NCBI GenBank assembly: GCA_009774345.1
Contig: VSNR01000089.1
Coordinates: 1-18,185 of the forward strand
Direction: 5' to 3'
From: Lachnospiraceae bacterium
GTDB lineage: Bacteria > Bacillota > Clostridia > Lachnospirales > Lachnospiraceae
DNA length: 18,185 nt
Shown: positions 7,790 to 14,984 of the stretch, one piece after another
Layout of the letters: each line of letters opens with the position of its first letter
How positions within the stretch are numbered: the first letter of the stretch is position 1
Notes under the pieces: generated by a model
Database searches by the model: none
What the model was told of the DNA's origin: nothing
The model's input: only the letters and a program-made list of their open reading frames with translations
Program-made: the position numbers and the translations under genes

Positions 7790-8641
7790 ATGAAATTTAC
7801 AAAAATGCATGGGTGCGGGAATGATTATATTTATGTCAATGGCCATAAAGAACAGATTGCTGCGGACAGAAAGCCCGAGCTGGTGCGCCGGCTCAGTGAC
7901 AGGCATTTTGGGATAGGCGGGGACGGTGTGATCTTTATCAATCCGGGAAAGAGCGCCAGCTTTGAGATGGAGATGTACAACGCGGATGGCACGAGGGCAC
8001 AGATGTGCGGGAACGGCATCCGCTGTGTTGCAAAATATGTGTATGATTATGGTTTGACAGACCAGACGAGCATCACGATAGAGAGCTTTGGGCAGGTGAA
8101 ACATCTCGACCTCACACTGGGCGCGGACGGTAAAGTAGAGACAGTACGGGTGAATATGGGGGCGCCTGTTCTGACCGCTTCTGAAATCCCAGTGGTGTCT
8201 GACCATGAGCAGGTCATTGACGAGGAGATTGAGGTGGACGGGCAGCGTTACAGAATGACCTGTGTGTCGATGGGCAATCCCCATGCAGTCGTATTTTTGG
8301 ATCATTTGACGGAGGCTGAGTTAAAAGCAGGACCTCATTTCGAGCATCACGCGCGCTTCCCAGAGCGGGTCAACACGGAATTTGTGCAGGTCATCGACAG
8401 AAATACGGTGCAGATGCGTGTCTGGGAGCGGGGAACTGGCGAGACGCTTGCCTGTGGAACCGGGTGCTGTGCAACGGTTGTTGCCTGTGTGCTGAATGGT
8501 CTGACAGACAACAAAGTGACGGTCAAGGTGCTTGGCGGCGAGATTCTGTGCGAGTGGGACCAGTCTGAGAACCTTGTCTACATGACAGGTCCAGCAGAGA
8601 CTGTGTTTGACGGTGAGATCGCATTGCAGGAGGAAATGTGA
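7790..8641 (+). CDS. dapF: Diaminopimelate epimerase
   Basis: DapF converts LL- to meso-diaminopimelate, the last step before lysine and the diamino acid of peptidoglycan; it is a cytoplasmic, PLP-independent enzyme using two cysteines. Both are visible: C73 in QMCGNGIRC (71-79) and C222 in ACGTGCCA (221-228). The N-terminal MKFTKMHGCGNDYIYV and the DRHFGIGGDGV stretch (37-47) are also diagnostic. Length 283 is typical. AGAGGT about 10 bases upstream serves as ribosome binding site. The stop codon ends one base before the ATG of the MBOAT gene, whose AGGAGG lies inside the end of dapF, so the pair is probably translationally coupled. This ties peptidoglycan precursor supply to the acyltransferase. 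Confidence 0.97.
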   Translation: MKFTKMHGCGNDYIYVNGHKEQIAADRKPELVRRLSDRHFGIGGDGVIFINPGKSASFEMEMYNADGTRAQMCGNGIRCVAKYVYDYGLTDQTSITIESFGQVKHLDLTLGADGKVETVRVNMGAPVLTASEIPVVSDHEQVIDEEIEVDGQRYRMTCVSMGNPHAVVFLDHLTEAELKAGPHFEHHARFPERVNTEFVQVIDRNTVQMRVWERGTGETLACGTGCCATVVACVLNGLTDNKVTVKVLGGEILCEWDQSENLVYMTGPAETVFDGEIALQEEM

Positions 8642-8642
8642 G

Positions 8643-10052
8643 ATGCTTTTCCCAAGTGAGGTTTTTTTGTTCGTATTTTTTCCAATCGTACTGGTGGTCT
8701 ACTATGCATTGCTGAGAAAGACGAAGACGCTCAAAAATATATTTCTGCTGGCGGCAAGCCTTTTTTTCTATGCATGGGGGGAGCCAACGTATGTCTTCTT
8801 GATGATCGTGACAATCTTGGTCAACTGGATTTTTGGCATTTATGTGGATGTGTTCCGCGAGAAAAAGGCAGTCGTGACGGTGCTGTTTGTGCTGCTGGTG
8901 GCAGTCAATATCGGAACACTGGGGTGGTTTAAGTACAGTGAATTTACCGTGCTGCAAATCAACCGTTTCCTGCACACAAATATTCCAGTGCCGATTGTGC
9001 CGCTGCCAATTGGCATTTCCTTCTATACGTTTCAGGCGATGTCGTATGTGATCGACGTGTACCGCCGTCGCGGAAAAGTCCAGAAGAATCCTTTGCAGGT
9101 AGGGCTTTATATCGCACTGTTCCCACAGTTGATAGCGGGGCCTATCGTGCGCTATGAGACGATTGCTGAGCAGATTGAACACCGCACGGAGACGTTTGCG
9201 GATTTTTCAGCGGGCGTGTCCCGGTTCTGTGTTGGGCTTGGCAAGAAGGTGCTCATTGCAAACAACATGGCAGTGATTGCGGACAATGCGTTTGGGCTGA
9301 TTATCAACCATGAGTTTCAGGCGTCAATGGGCATGGCATGGCTTGGCGCTGCCGCGTATACACTTCAGATCTTTTTTGACTTTTCCGGGTATTCGGATAT
9401 GGCGATCGGTCTTGGGCAGATGTTTGGGTTTCATTTTGAGGAGAACTTTAACTATCCCTATATTTCCAGAACGGTGTCAGAGTTTTGGCGCAGATGGCAC
9501 ATCTCCATGCAGACGTGGTTTCGGGATTATGTGTATTTCCCGATGGGCGGCAGCAGGGTTTCGAAGCCAAGGGTGATTCTCAATTTATTTGTCGTGTGGC
9601 TGCTGACTGGAATGTGGCATGGTGCGAACTGGACTTTCATCGCGTGGGGGCTGATGTATTTTGTGATTCTGACGGTGGAGAAGCTAACAGGACTTGGCAA
9701 AAAAAATTACTGGTGGGGTCATATATACACGATGGTTCTGGTGATGATCGGATGGGTGATTTTCCGCTCAACAGGCATGGGAAATGCCATATTGTACATC
9801 AAGGCAATGTTTGGTATCGGTGCGAAGGGAATTATTGACAAGGCGGTGTGGGCATATATCGCACAGAACTGGATATACTTTGTATTTGCAATCATCGGCT
9901 GTGCGCCCATCATGCCGCGGATAGACGAAAAACTGAAAAACAGCCAGATCTGGCAGGTGGTCTATGCGGCCGGGATTGTGGTGTGTCTGGTCGTCAGTGT
10001 ATCGTTTATATGCAACAATGCGTACAACCCGTTTATATACTTTAATTTCTAA
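8643..10052 (+). CDS. AlgI-like MBOAT O-acyltransferase, copy 1
   Basis: The 469-residue polytopic membrane protein belongs to the MBOAT family (AlgI, DltB, PatA). Such proteins pass an acyl group, usually acetyl, from the cytoplasm across the membrane for O-acylation of an outer polymer. Family blocks are plain: FFYAWGEP (41-48), LPIGISFYTFQAMSYVIDVY (121-140), LFPQLIAGPIVRY (159-171), FDFSGYSDMAIGLG (245-258), FWRRWHISMQTWFRDYVY (281-298) and the catalytic histidine H326 in LTGMWHGANW. The frame extends up to 8607, but AGGAGG at 8628-8633 is 9 bases before the ATG at 8643, and the protein then begins exactly like copy 2 (MLF.S). A DHHW partner follows. The acceptor may be an exopolysaccharide, a secondary wall polymer or peptidoglycan; sequence does not decide. 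Confidence 0.93.
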   Translation: MLFPSEVFLFVFFPIVLVVYYALLRKTKTLKNIFLLAASLFFYAWGEPTYVFLMIVTILVNWIFGIYVDVFREKKAVVTVLFVLLVAVNIGTLGWFKYSEFTVLQINRFLHTNIPVPIVPLPIGISFYTFQAMSYVIDVYRRRGKVQKNPLQVGLYIALFPQLIAGPIVRYETIAEQIEHRTETFADFSAGVSRFCVGLGKKVLIANNMAVIADNAFGLIINHEFQASMGMAWLGAAAYTLQIFFDFSGYSDMAIGLGQMFGFHFEENFNYPYISRTVSEFWRRWHISMQTWFRDYVYFPMGGSRVSKPRVILNLFVVWLLTGMWHGANWTFIAWGLMYFVILTVEKLTGLGKKNYWWGHIYTMVLVMIGWVIFRSTGMGNAILYIKAMFGIGAKGIIDKAVWAYIAQNWIYFVFAIIGCAPIMPRIDEKLKNSQIWQVVYAAGIVVCLVVSVSFICNNAYNPFIYFNF

Positions 10053-10091
10053 AAAGCCTTATGAGGACTGTTGGAAAGGACAGGAGATGAA

Positions 10092-11213
10092 ATGAAGAAC
10101 AGGGACAGATGGATTACGATTGCTTTTCTCGTTTTTATATTGGTGATACCGCTTGTGACGGTGGTGCGCGATCTGCTGTCAAGCCGGGAGGAGCATACGC
10201 TGACAGACGAGGAGCAGGCAGTCTTAGAGCAGAATGGTACTATAACAAATAATACAGCTGTGAATGGGGCGCAGGATAAAGCAGAACAGGACGCTGCGTC
10301 CAAGGAGACCGGATTTGCCAGACTGCAAAAAAGCATCAATCATTTTACGGACGGTTTATTTGGCAGGACGAAGCTGATCGGATTTAACACGGAGCTGACT
10401 TCGCTACTCACCGGCGGGACTTACATTGAATCGACACAGACGCTCATGGGAAAAAATAACATGTTTTTTTATAAGACGGAGCTGGACGGACATCCGATTT
10501 GGGATTATATGGGCATCAATCATTTTACCGAGGAGGAGATGGCGGCGATCGCGGCAAATCTTGCGGCGACGAGGGAGCATCTGGCGGCAAGAAATATTGA
10601 GTTCTATACCATGTGTATTCCAAATAAAGAGATTATCTATGCGGAAAATATGCCGGACACCATCGCGCGGGTCAACGAGGTATCACGCGGGGAACAGCTT
10701 TCAAATTATTTGAATGAGAATACAGATCTGGTGTTTGTCTATCCGAAAGAGGCGCTGATGGCGAACAAGGACAAGGCACAGCTCTATTACATTACGGATT
10801 CCCACAGTAATCAGATCGGCGCCTTTGTGAATATGCAGGAGTTTTTCAGAACCGTCTATGGCACCCATGCGGAGATGGACTCGGTGCGCTTTCGGACGGA
10901 TGCGACGGATTACTCGGGTGATTTGGTCATGATGGCGGGGCTTTCGGACAAGTACAAGCTGGATACAGTGTATGTGTTTGAGCCGGATTCTGCGGATGAG
11001 GCACAGTACCATGATCAGGTGCTGCTGTATGTCGGAGATTCTTTTGGCGGTTTTCTTTCTCAGATCTGCAAGGGATACTATAAGGAAGTTTACTGGGAGG
11101 ATGCAAGGGATTTCCAGTACAGTATGCTGGACCGGTATGAGCCAGATGTCGTGATCTGGGAGCGTGCGGAACGATATTGTGAAGTGTTCCGGGAGCCGAT
11201 TTTGATCAAATAA
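10092..11213 (+). CDS. DHHW/AlgX-AlgJ-like SGNH acyltransferase partner, copy 1
   Basis: The 373-residue protein has an N-terminal membrane anchor (about 7-25) and an extracytoplasmic domain of the DHHW/AlgX/AlgJ group, SGNH-fold proteins that move the acyl group from an MBOAT protein to the polymer. The acid-histidine pair is D236 and H238 in TDSHSNQIGAF, where the usual tryptophan after the histidine is serine. The presumed nucleophile is S317 in YVGDSFGG. The block from MGINHFTEEEMAAI to PNKEIIYAE (about 140-185) is also typical. The frame is open from a TTG at 10071, but AGGAG at 10082-10086, 5 bases before the ATG at 10092, supports the later start. It lies 39 bases after MBOAT copy 1, its likely partner. 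It shares little obvious sequence with copy 2. Confidence 0.82.
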   Translation: MKNRDRWITIAFLVFILVIPLVTVVRDLLSSREEHTLTDEEQAVLEQNGTITNNTAVNGAQDKAEQDAASKETGFARLQKSINHFTDGLFGRTKLIGFNTELTSLLTGGTYIESTQTLMGKNNMFFYKTELDGHPIWDYMGINHFTEEEMAAIAANLAATREHLAARNIEFYTMCIPNKEIIYAENMPDTIARVNEVSRGEQLSNYLNENTDLVFVYPKEALMANKDKAQLYYITDSHSNQIGAFVNMQEFFRTVYGTHAEMDSVRFRTDATDYSGDLVMMAGLSDKYKLDTVYVFEPDSADEAQYHDQVLLYVGDSFGGFLSQICKGYYKEVYWEDARDFQYSMLDRYEPDVVIWERAERYCEVFREPILIK

Positions 11214-11251
11214 AAAAATGTCCAATAAAAATACATAGGAAGAAACGTATC

Positions 11252-11330
11252 TATTAAGGAATTGTAGGAAAATAAGTGATGCAGATTGCGCAGGATATTG
11301 CGTCAGTTATTTTTCTACAGTTCCTCAGTA
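11252..11330. repeat. Long near-perfect inverted repeat (hairpin) before the sigma factor gene
   Basis: The arms 11258-11275 and 11307-11324 pair over 18 positions with only two G-T wobbles. The pairing continues inward after one G/G mismatch for 8 more pairs (11277-11284 with 11298-11305, two wobbles) to a 13-base loop at 11285-11297. It continues outward through 11257/11325 and, after one mismatch, 11252-11255 with 11327-11330. ATTGCG occurs twice, at 11285-11290 and 11297-11302. No T-run follows on either strand, so it is not a standard terminator. It ends two bases before the GGGAGGGGG ribosome binding site of the sigma gene. It could be an RNase III site, a translation control stem, or a small palindromic mobile element. 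Confidence 0.8.
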
Positions 11331-11346
11331 CTGGGAGGGGGTCCGT

Positions 11347-11880
11347 GTGGAGGAGAAACAGTTCGATGCGTGCATGGAGCGCATGAAGTCTGGCGACAAG
11401 GATGCACTGCATGAAATATATGAGGCGTATCTTGGATATATTTATGCCATTGTACGTCAAACGGTATCAAACCGTGAAGATGCGGAGGATGTCACCAGTG
11501 AGTTTTTTATGAAGTTATGGCGCCTTGCAGATACATACCGCGGAGGGAAGGGACACCGCGCATGGATGGCGGCGATTGCCCGCAATATGGCAGTGGATCT
11601 CACAAGAAAGACGAAGCGGGAAATCCTGACGGAAGATTTTGCGGACAACATGACAGAGGCGGCATCGGACGCGTGTGTCGAGCAGGAGGTGCTCTCAGAT
11701 CTGAGTCTGCGGCAGGCGCTTGATACGCTCAAGCCCAAGGAGCAGGAGGTTGTCCATCTCAAAATTATGGGAGAACTGACATTTCAGGAGATAGCGGATA
11801 TTCTTAAAATTCCACTTGGAACAGTAACTTGGCGATATCAGAATGCGATCAAAAAGTTGAGGAGATACGGTTATGAGTAA
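11347..11880 (+). CDS. ECF-type RNA polymerase sigma factor
   Basis: The 177-residue protein has sigma-70 region 2 (about 24-90: YEAYLGYIYAIV, NREDAEDVTSEFF, HRAWMAAIARNMAVD) and region 4 (about 122-173: LDTLKPKEQEVVHLKI, then the helix-turn-helix LTFQEIADILKIPLGTV). Regions 1 and 3 are absent, as in extracytoplasmic-function sigma factors that direct polymerase to a small regulon. The GTG start at 11347 follows GGGAGGGGG (11332-11340) at good spacing. The end overlaps the next gene by 8 bases, the usual layout of a sigma/anti-sigma pair. A 79-base hairpin immediately upstream may control its expression. Possible targets include the neighbouring acylation genes, but I could not identify a shared promoter motif. 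The ECF call is firm; subgroup unknown. Confidence 0.93.
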   Translation: MEEKQFDACMERMKSGDKDALHEIYEAYLGYIYAIVRQTVSNREDAEDVTSEFFMKLWRLADTYRGGKGHRAWMAAIARNMAVDLTRKTKREILTEDFADNMTEAASDACVEQEVLSDLSLRQALDTLKPKEQEVVHLKIMGELTFQEIADILKIPLGTVTWRYQNAIKKLRRYGYE

Positions 11881-12589
11881 GGATTTGGAGAAAGAATACA
11901 GGGCGCTCATGGACAGCGAAGCGCCTGATCTGTGGGCACGCATCGAATCAGGGCTTCAGGAAAAGAAACCAGTGAGACAAAAAAAGACCGCAGTCCTGCG
12001 ATGGGCAGGTCTGGCGGCAGCGTGCGCGTGTGTGGCGCTGTGCATCCCGGTGCTAAAGAGCCGTCTGCCACTGGGCGGCAGTACGTTTGACGCCGCGGCG
12101 CCCAATCTGGCATCTGATATGGTGGTTTTGGAGTGCGCGCCGGAGAAGGCGGCACTGACAGCGGCAGAAGGGGCTGCTGCGGGTGGAGCAGACGAGGCAG
12201 TGCCTAAGGCGTGTGACCAGCCAGCAGTGATGAAAGGTGATGCGGGTGACGAGAGCGGCATCGTATTGCCAGAAGACATTGATTCAGACAACGGCATTGA
12301 GGAGGATGTGACCGTGCAGGAGATCGACAGTGTCATTGTCACAGCCCAGATTCTTGACATAGATCTTAGAATGAACAGCGGTATCATGTATCTGGCAAAA
12401 GTCGTCTCTTCGGAGGATGTGACCGTGCAGGCGGGCAGTGAAATCAAAATCTTTTGTTCTGCGCTGGCAGCAAAGGACTTGCTCAGTCTGGAACAGTCAC
12501 AGGCTTATGAGATGACACTCATCAAGGAGGAGGCTCAAGGTGAGGAGGATGAGATCATTTACACGTTGCAGTCAGCAGTCAAACCGTAG
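11873..12589 (+). CDS. Predicted single-pass membrane anti-sigma factor
   Basis: The 238-residue protein has a cytoplasmic N-terminal part (1-40, with EAPDLWARIESGLQEKK, as in many clostridial anti-sigma proteins), one membrane segment (about 41-60), an acidic, Ala/Gly-rich low-complexity stretch (about 70-145), and a C-terminal extracytoplasmic beta-rich domain (about 150-238). The phrase DVTVQ occurs twice (about 143 and 184). The zinc-type anti-sigma HxxxCxxC motif is absent. The function is inferred from position: the ATG overlaps the sigma gene by 8 bases (ATGAGTAA), a coupling typical of sigma/anti-sigma pairs. It would hold the sigma factor at the membrane until an outside signal releases it. 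Outer domain not recognised. Confidence 0.7.
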   Translation: MSKDLEKEYRALMDSEAPDLWARIESGLQEKKPVRQKKTAVLRWAGLAAACACVALCIPVLKSRLPLGGSTFDAAAPNLASDMVVLECAPEKAALTAAEGAAAGGADEAVPKACDQPAVMKGDAGDESGIVLPEDIDSDNGIEEDVTVQEIDSVIVTAQILDIDLRMNSGIMYLAKVVSSEDVTVQAGSEIKIFCSALAAKDLLSLEQSQAYEMTLIKEEAQGEEDEIIYTLQSAVKP

Positions 12590-12648
12590 TTTACACACAA
12601 GTTTTTGCGATCTGTATGAATACGAAAGAAGCATCAAGGAAACAATGA

Positions 12649-12798
12649 GAGTATCGGGGTATAGGAGAAGGTTATACTGGCAGTCGAAAAGATTGACTGC
12701 TCAGTATAATGTGATGCGCACAGCCGCATAAGGAAATATGCCACTTCGTGGCTGCGGCTGGCGCGATACTCACGGCAGATTTCATCTGTCTTGAGTAT
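12649..12798 (+). ncRNA. Candidate structured RNA leader: three packed hairpins and a competing helix
   Basis: The spacer 12590-12823 has no gene but strong secondary structure. Hairpin 1: TTATACTG-GCAGTC (12672-12685) pairs with GACTGC-(T)-CAGTATAA (12695-12709), 14 pairs with one bulge. Hairpin 2: GCGC and CAGCCGC (12716-12719, 12721-12727) pair with GCGGCTG and GCGC (12754-12764), enclosing GCCAC-TTC-GTGGC (12740-12752). Hairpin 3: ATACTCA (12766-12772) pairs with TGAGTAT (12792-12798), and GGCAGAT with ATCTGTC (12774-12780, 12784-12790), around a TTC loop. GAGTATCG (12649-12656) is also complementary to CGATACTC (12764-12771), which would exclude hairpin 3. The lipoprotein's AGGAG starts at 12811. 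No U-tract follows, so it is not a simple terminator. No known riboswitch class was recognised. Confidence 0.55.
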
Positions 12799-12823
12799 AT
12801 TATCAAAAAAAGGAGACAATTTT

Positions 12824-13432
12824 ATGAAAAAGAGGATAATGATGAATAAAATAGGAATTGCAGCAATCGTGATGACGCTTTCCCTGTCAATGCTGACAGG
12901 CTGCGGAAACAGCGGCGACAGAACTTCGGATGAGGTATCGACAGAGGAAAATGCGGATACGGCGGGAATGGTGCATCTAAATAGTGTGGATGAGGTGTCT
13001 GCATTTATGGATGAAGTGTATGGGGGCGTGGCAGAGGACCTGCTCCCGATGGAAGTGCAGACGACGGAGCTTGACTTGGGAGATACCGACATGATTTCGT
13101 ATCATACGGGTCTGTCGGACTTGGACGGGATTGAGGGCATTTATTTGTCGGAGTCTATGATGTCCTCGACAGCCTACAGCGCTGTGTACATCAGAACTAC
13201 GGATGAAGCGGATGCAGAAGCGATCCGCAAGCAGCTTATGGATAACATCAATCCGGCAAAGTGGGTCTGTGTCACAGCAGAGCAGCAGTATGCAGTTTTG
13301 CTTGGGAACGATATCTTTTTCGTGATGGGCCATCAGGACACGGCATCCGCGGTGCTTGAGAAGGCAATCGCGGCGGCGGAGTCGCGCAATATGAAGGTTT
13401 CTGACAAGCTTGAGAAGGCAAATCCAATATAA
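12824..13432 (+). CDS. Predicted lipoprotein, possibly DUF4358-like
   Basis: The 202-residue protein begins with a lipoprotein signal: basic MKKRIMMNK, a hydrophobic core, and lipobox LTGC with the lipidated cysteine at residue 27. A short polar linker (GNSGDRTSDEVSTEENADT) leads to a domain of about 150 residues containing a YHTGLSDLDGIEGIYL stretch, an AVYIRTTDEADAEAIRKQL strand-helix unit and a final hydrophobic NDIFFVMG strand. This order is reminiscent of DUF4358 lipoproteins of Firmicutes, but the match is by memory and weak. The frame is open from 12791; AGGAG at 12811-12815, 8 bases before the ATG at 12824, and the signal peptide fix the start. It precedes MBOAT copy 2 by 15 bases, so it may be an accessory of that acylation module. 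Confidence 0.8.
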   Translation: MKKRIMMNKIGIAAIVMTLSLSMLTGCGNSGDRTSDEVSTEENADTAGMVHLNSVDEVSAFMDEVYGGVAEDLLPMEVQTTELDLGDTDMISYHTGLSDLDGIEGIYLSESMMSSTAYSAVYIRTTDEADAEAIRKQLMDNINPAKWVCVTAEQQYAVLLGNDIFFVMGHQDTASAVLEKAIAAAESRNMKVSDKLEKANPI

Positions 13433-13447
13433 GCAGGTGAGGCACAT

Positions 13448-14935
13448 ATGCTGTTTTCCAGTATTACATTTTTATATGTATTTTTGCCATTTACCATACT
13501 GCTCTATTTCTTCGTGCCGCAGAAAGGGCGGAATTTTGTACTGCTGGTGATGTCACTCTTGTTCTATGCATGGGGAGAACCGGTGTATGTTCTCCTCATG
13601 CTTGCACAGATCGTCATCTCCTATGTACTTTTGTGGTTTGTGGACAGATTCAGGGGAAAAAGAGCAGCCGGGATATTTTATATTCTGTCTGTTCTTTTGC
13701 CGTTTGCGGCATTATTTTACTTCAAATATTTTCAGTTTTTTATGGATGTGGTGTTTGGTATCAAGACAAAGACGATCGCGCTGCCAATCGGTATTTCGTT
13801 CTATACGTTTCAGATTGTCAGCTACTGTGTGGACGTGTACCGCGGCAGGGTAGCACGGCAGAAAAATCTTGTCACCTATGCAGCGTATGTGACGCTGTTT
13901 CCACAGCTGGTAGCAGGGCCGATTGTGCGCTACAGCGAGATCGAGCGGACACTCACAAAGGGCATCGACTTCTCGGCGTTTCATGAAAACTTTGAGCGGG
14001 GAGTGGTGCGGTTTGCGGTCGGTCTGGGCAAAAAGGTGCTGATCGCCAATGTGATCGGTGAGTTTGTGGCGGAGGTCGCAGCCCTTGGCACGCGTGATCT
14101 GGTGCTGTCGTGGGCGTATGCCGTCGCAGTGTCACTACAGATTTATTTTGATTTCTCAGGATATTCGGACATGGCGATCGGGTTAGGCGGCATTCTTGGC
14201 TTTTCATTTCCAGAGAACTTCCGATATCCTTTTATCTCTGGGAGTGTGACGGAGTTCTGGCGGCGGTGGCATATTACGCTTGGCGCGTGGTTTCGGGATT
14301 ATGTCTATATCCCGATGGGCGGCAACCGGGTCTGTATGCCAAGGTGGATTTTGAATATTCTCGTGGTCTGGCTTTTCACAGGACTGTGGCATGGCGCCGG
14401 ATGGAATTTTATCACATGGGGGCTTTTGTTTGCGGCGCTTCTGGTTGTGGAGAAGGGCGCAGGCAGGGTGTTTGCCGGCAGAAAGTCCACAGCAGGGTCT
14501 ATAGACGGGAAGCGATTTTCAAAAAAGAATTTGACAGGGGCTGCGGCAGGTATTTTGAAGCATGGGTATGTGGTTTTTGTAATACTGGTGAGCTTTTTGA
14601 TTTTTCACAATGACAGTCTGGCGGACGCCTTTTCGGACATCCAGTCGCTCTTTGCGCAGGGGAGCCGTATCGCACAGGATGCAGGGAGTGTGGAGCGCGC
14701 AGTATTTGCCTATGTGCTGCGAAACCGTATCGTGATTCTCTGTATTGGTTTGATTGGGTCAACGCCGCTGCCGTTTTGGCTGTGGACGAAGCTGCGGGAG
14801 AGACTTCTGACTTGCAGGATTGGAGACAGGGCCGTGCATGTACTCATGGGATTGATGGTGCTGGGACTGATGGTGCTCTGTACCGCCTATCTGATTGACG
14901 GCTCGTTTAATCCGTTCTTGTATTTCCGGTTTTAA
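13448..14935 (+). CDS. AlgI-like MBOAT O-acyltransferase, copy 2
   Basis: This 495-residue polytopic membrane protein is a clear paralogue of the MBOAT protein encoded at 8643-10052. Shared blocks include LLFYAWGEPVYVLLM (37-51), LPIGISFYTFQIVSYCVDVY (112-131), LFPQLVAGPIVRY (150-162), FDFSGYSDMAIGLGG (234-248), EFWRRWHITLGAWFRDYVY (269-287) and the catalytic H315 in FTGLWHGAGW. It differs in a longer, more basic cytoplasmic loop after residue 330 (GRVFAGRKSTAGS onward). The ATG follows AGGTGAGG (13435-13442). It lies between a lipoprotein gene and a DHHW gene, making a second acylation module. Whether the two copies modify different polymers or use different acyl donors cannot be read from the sequence. 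Confidence 0.93.
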   Translation: MLFSSITFLYVFLPFTILLYFFVPQKGRNFVLLVMSLLFYAWGEPVYVLLMLAQIVISYVLLWFVDRFRGKRAAGIFYILSVLLPFAALFYFKYFQFFMDVVFGIKTKTIALPIGISFYTFQIVSYCVDVYRGRVARQKNLVTYAAYVTLFPQLVAGPIVRYSEIERTLTKGIDFSAFHENFERGVVRFAVGLGKKVLIANVIGEFVAEVAALGTRDLVLSWAYAVAVSLQIYFDFSGYSDMAIGLGGILGFSFPENFRYPFISGSVTEFWRRWHITLGAWFRDYVYIPMGGNRVCMPRWILNILVVWLFTGLWHGAGWNFITWGLLFAALLVVEKGAGRVFAGRKSTAGSIDGKRFSKKNLTGAAAGILKHGYVVFVILVSFLIFHNDSLADAFSDIQSLFAQGSRIAQDAGSVERAVFAYVLRNRIVILCIGLIGSTPLPFWLWTKLRERLLTCRIGDRAVHVLMGLMVLGLMVLCTAYLIDGSFNPFLYFRF

Positions 14936-14946
14936 AGTTTTATAAT
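14918..14946 (+). promoter_or_regulatory. Candidate sigma-A promoter inside the end of MBOAT copy 2
   Basis: TTGTAT at 14918-14923 and a perfect TATAAT at 14941-14946 are separated by 17 bases. The -35 lies in the last codons of the MBOAT gene and the -10 just after its stop. Initiation near 14953 would give the following DHHW gene its own short leader of about 32 bases. The weak -35 and the AT-rich setting make this tentative. Confidence 0.4.
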
Positions 14947-14984
14947 ATATCTTTTTTCCCCTGAATTGATTTGGAGGTGGTTTG

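Noticed and set aside
7697..8305. Long open frame on the - strand across the manC/dapF junction
   Set aside because: It is opposite two conserved genes and its translation shows no family motif.
12638..12663. ECF-type promoter (GGAAAC ... GGTATA) before the lipoprotein gene
   Set aside because: The 14-base spacer is too short for the usual 16-17, the -10 does not match well, and no matching sequence occurs before the sigma gene.
12693..12710. Promoter made of TTGACT (12693-12698) and TATAAT (12705-12710)
   Set aside because: The boxes are only 6 bases apart, and neither has a proper partner at 16-18 bases; both are parts of hairpin 1.
12590..12823. Transposon remnant in the 234-base spacer
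   Set aside because: No transposase fragment or clear target duplication is seen; a palindromic repeat element remains possible and is noted in the finding.
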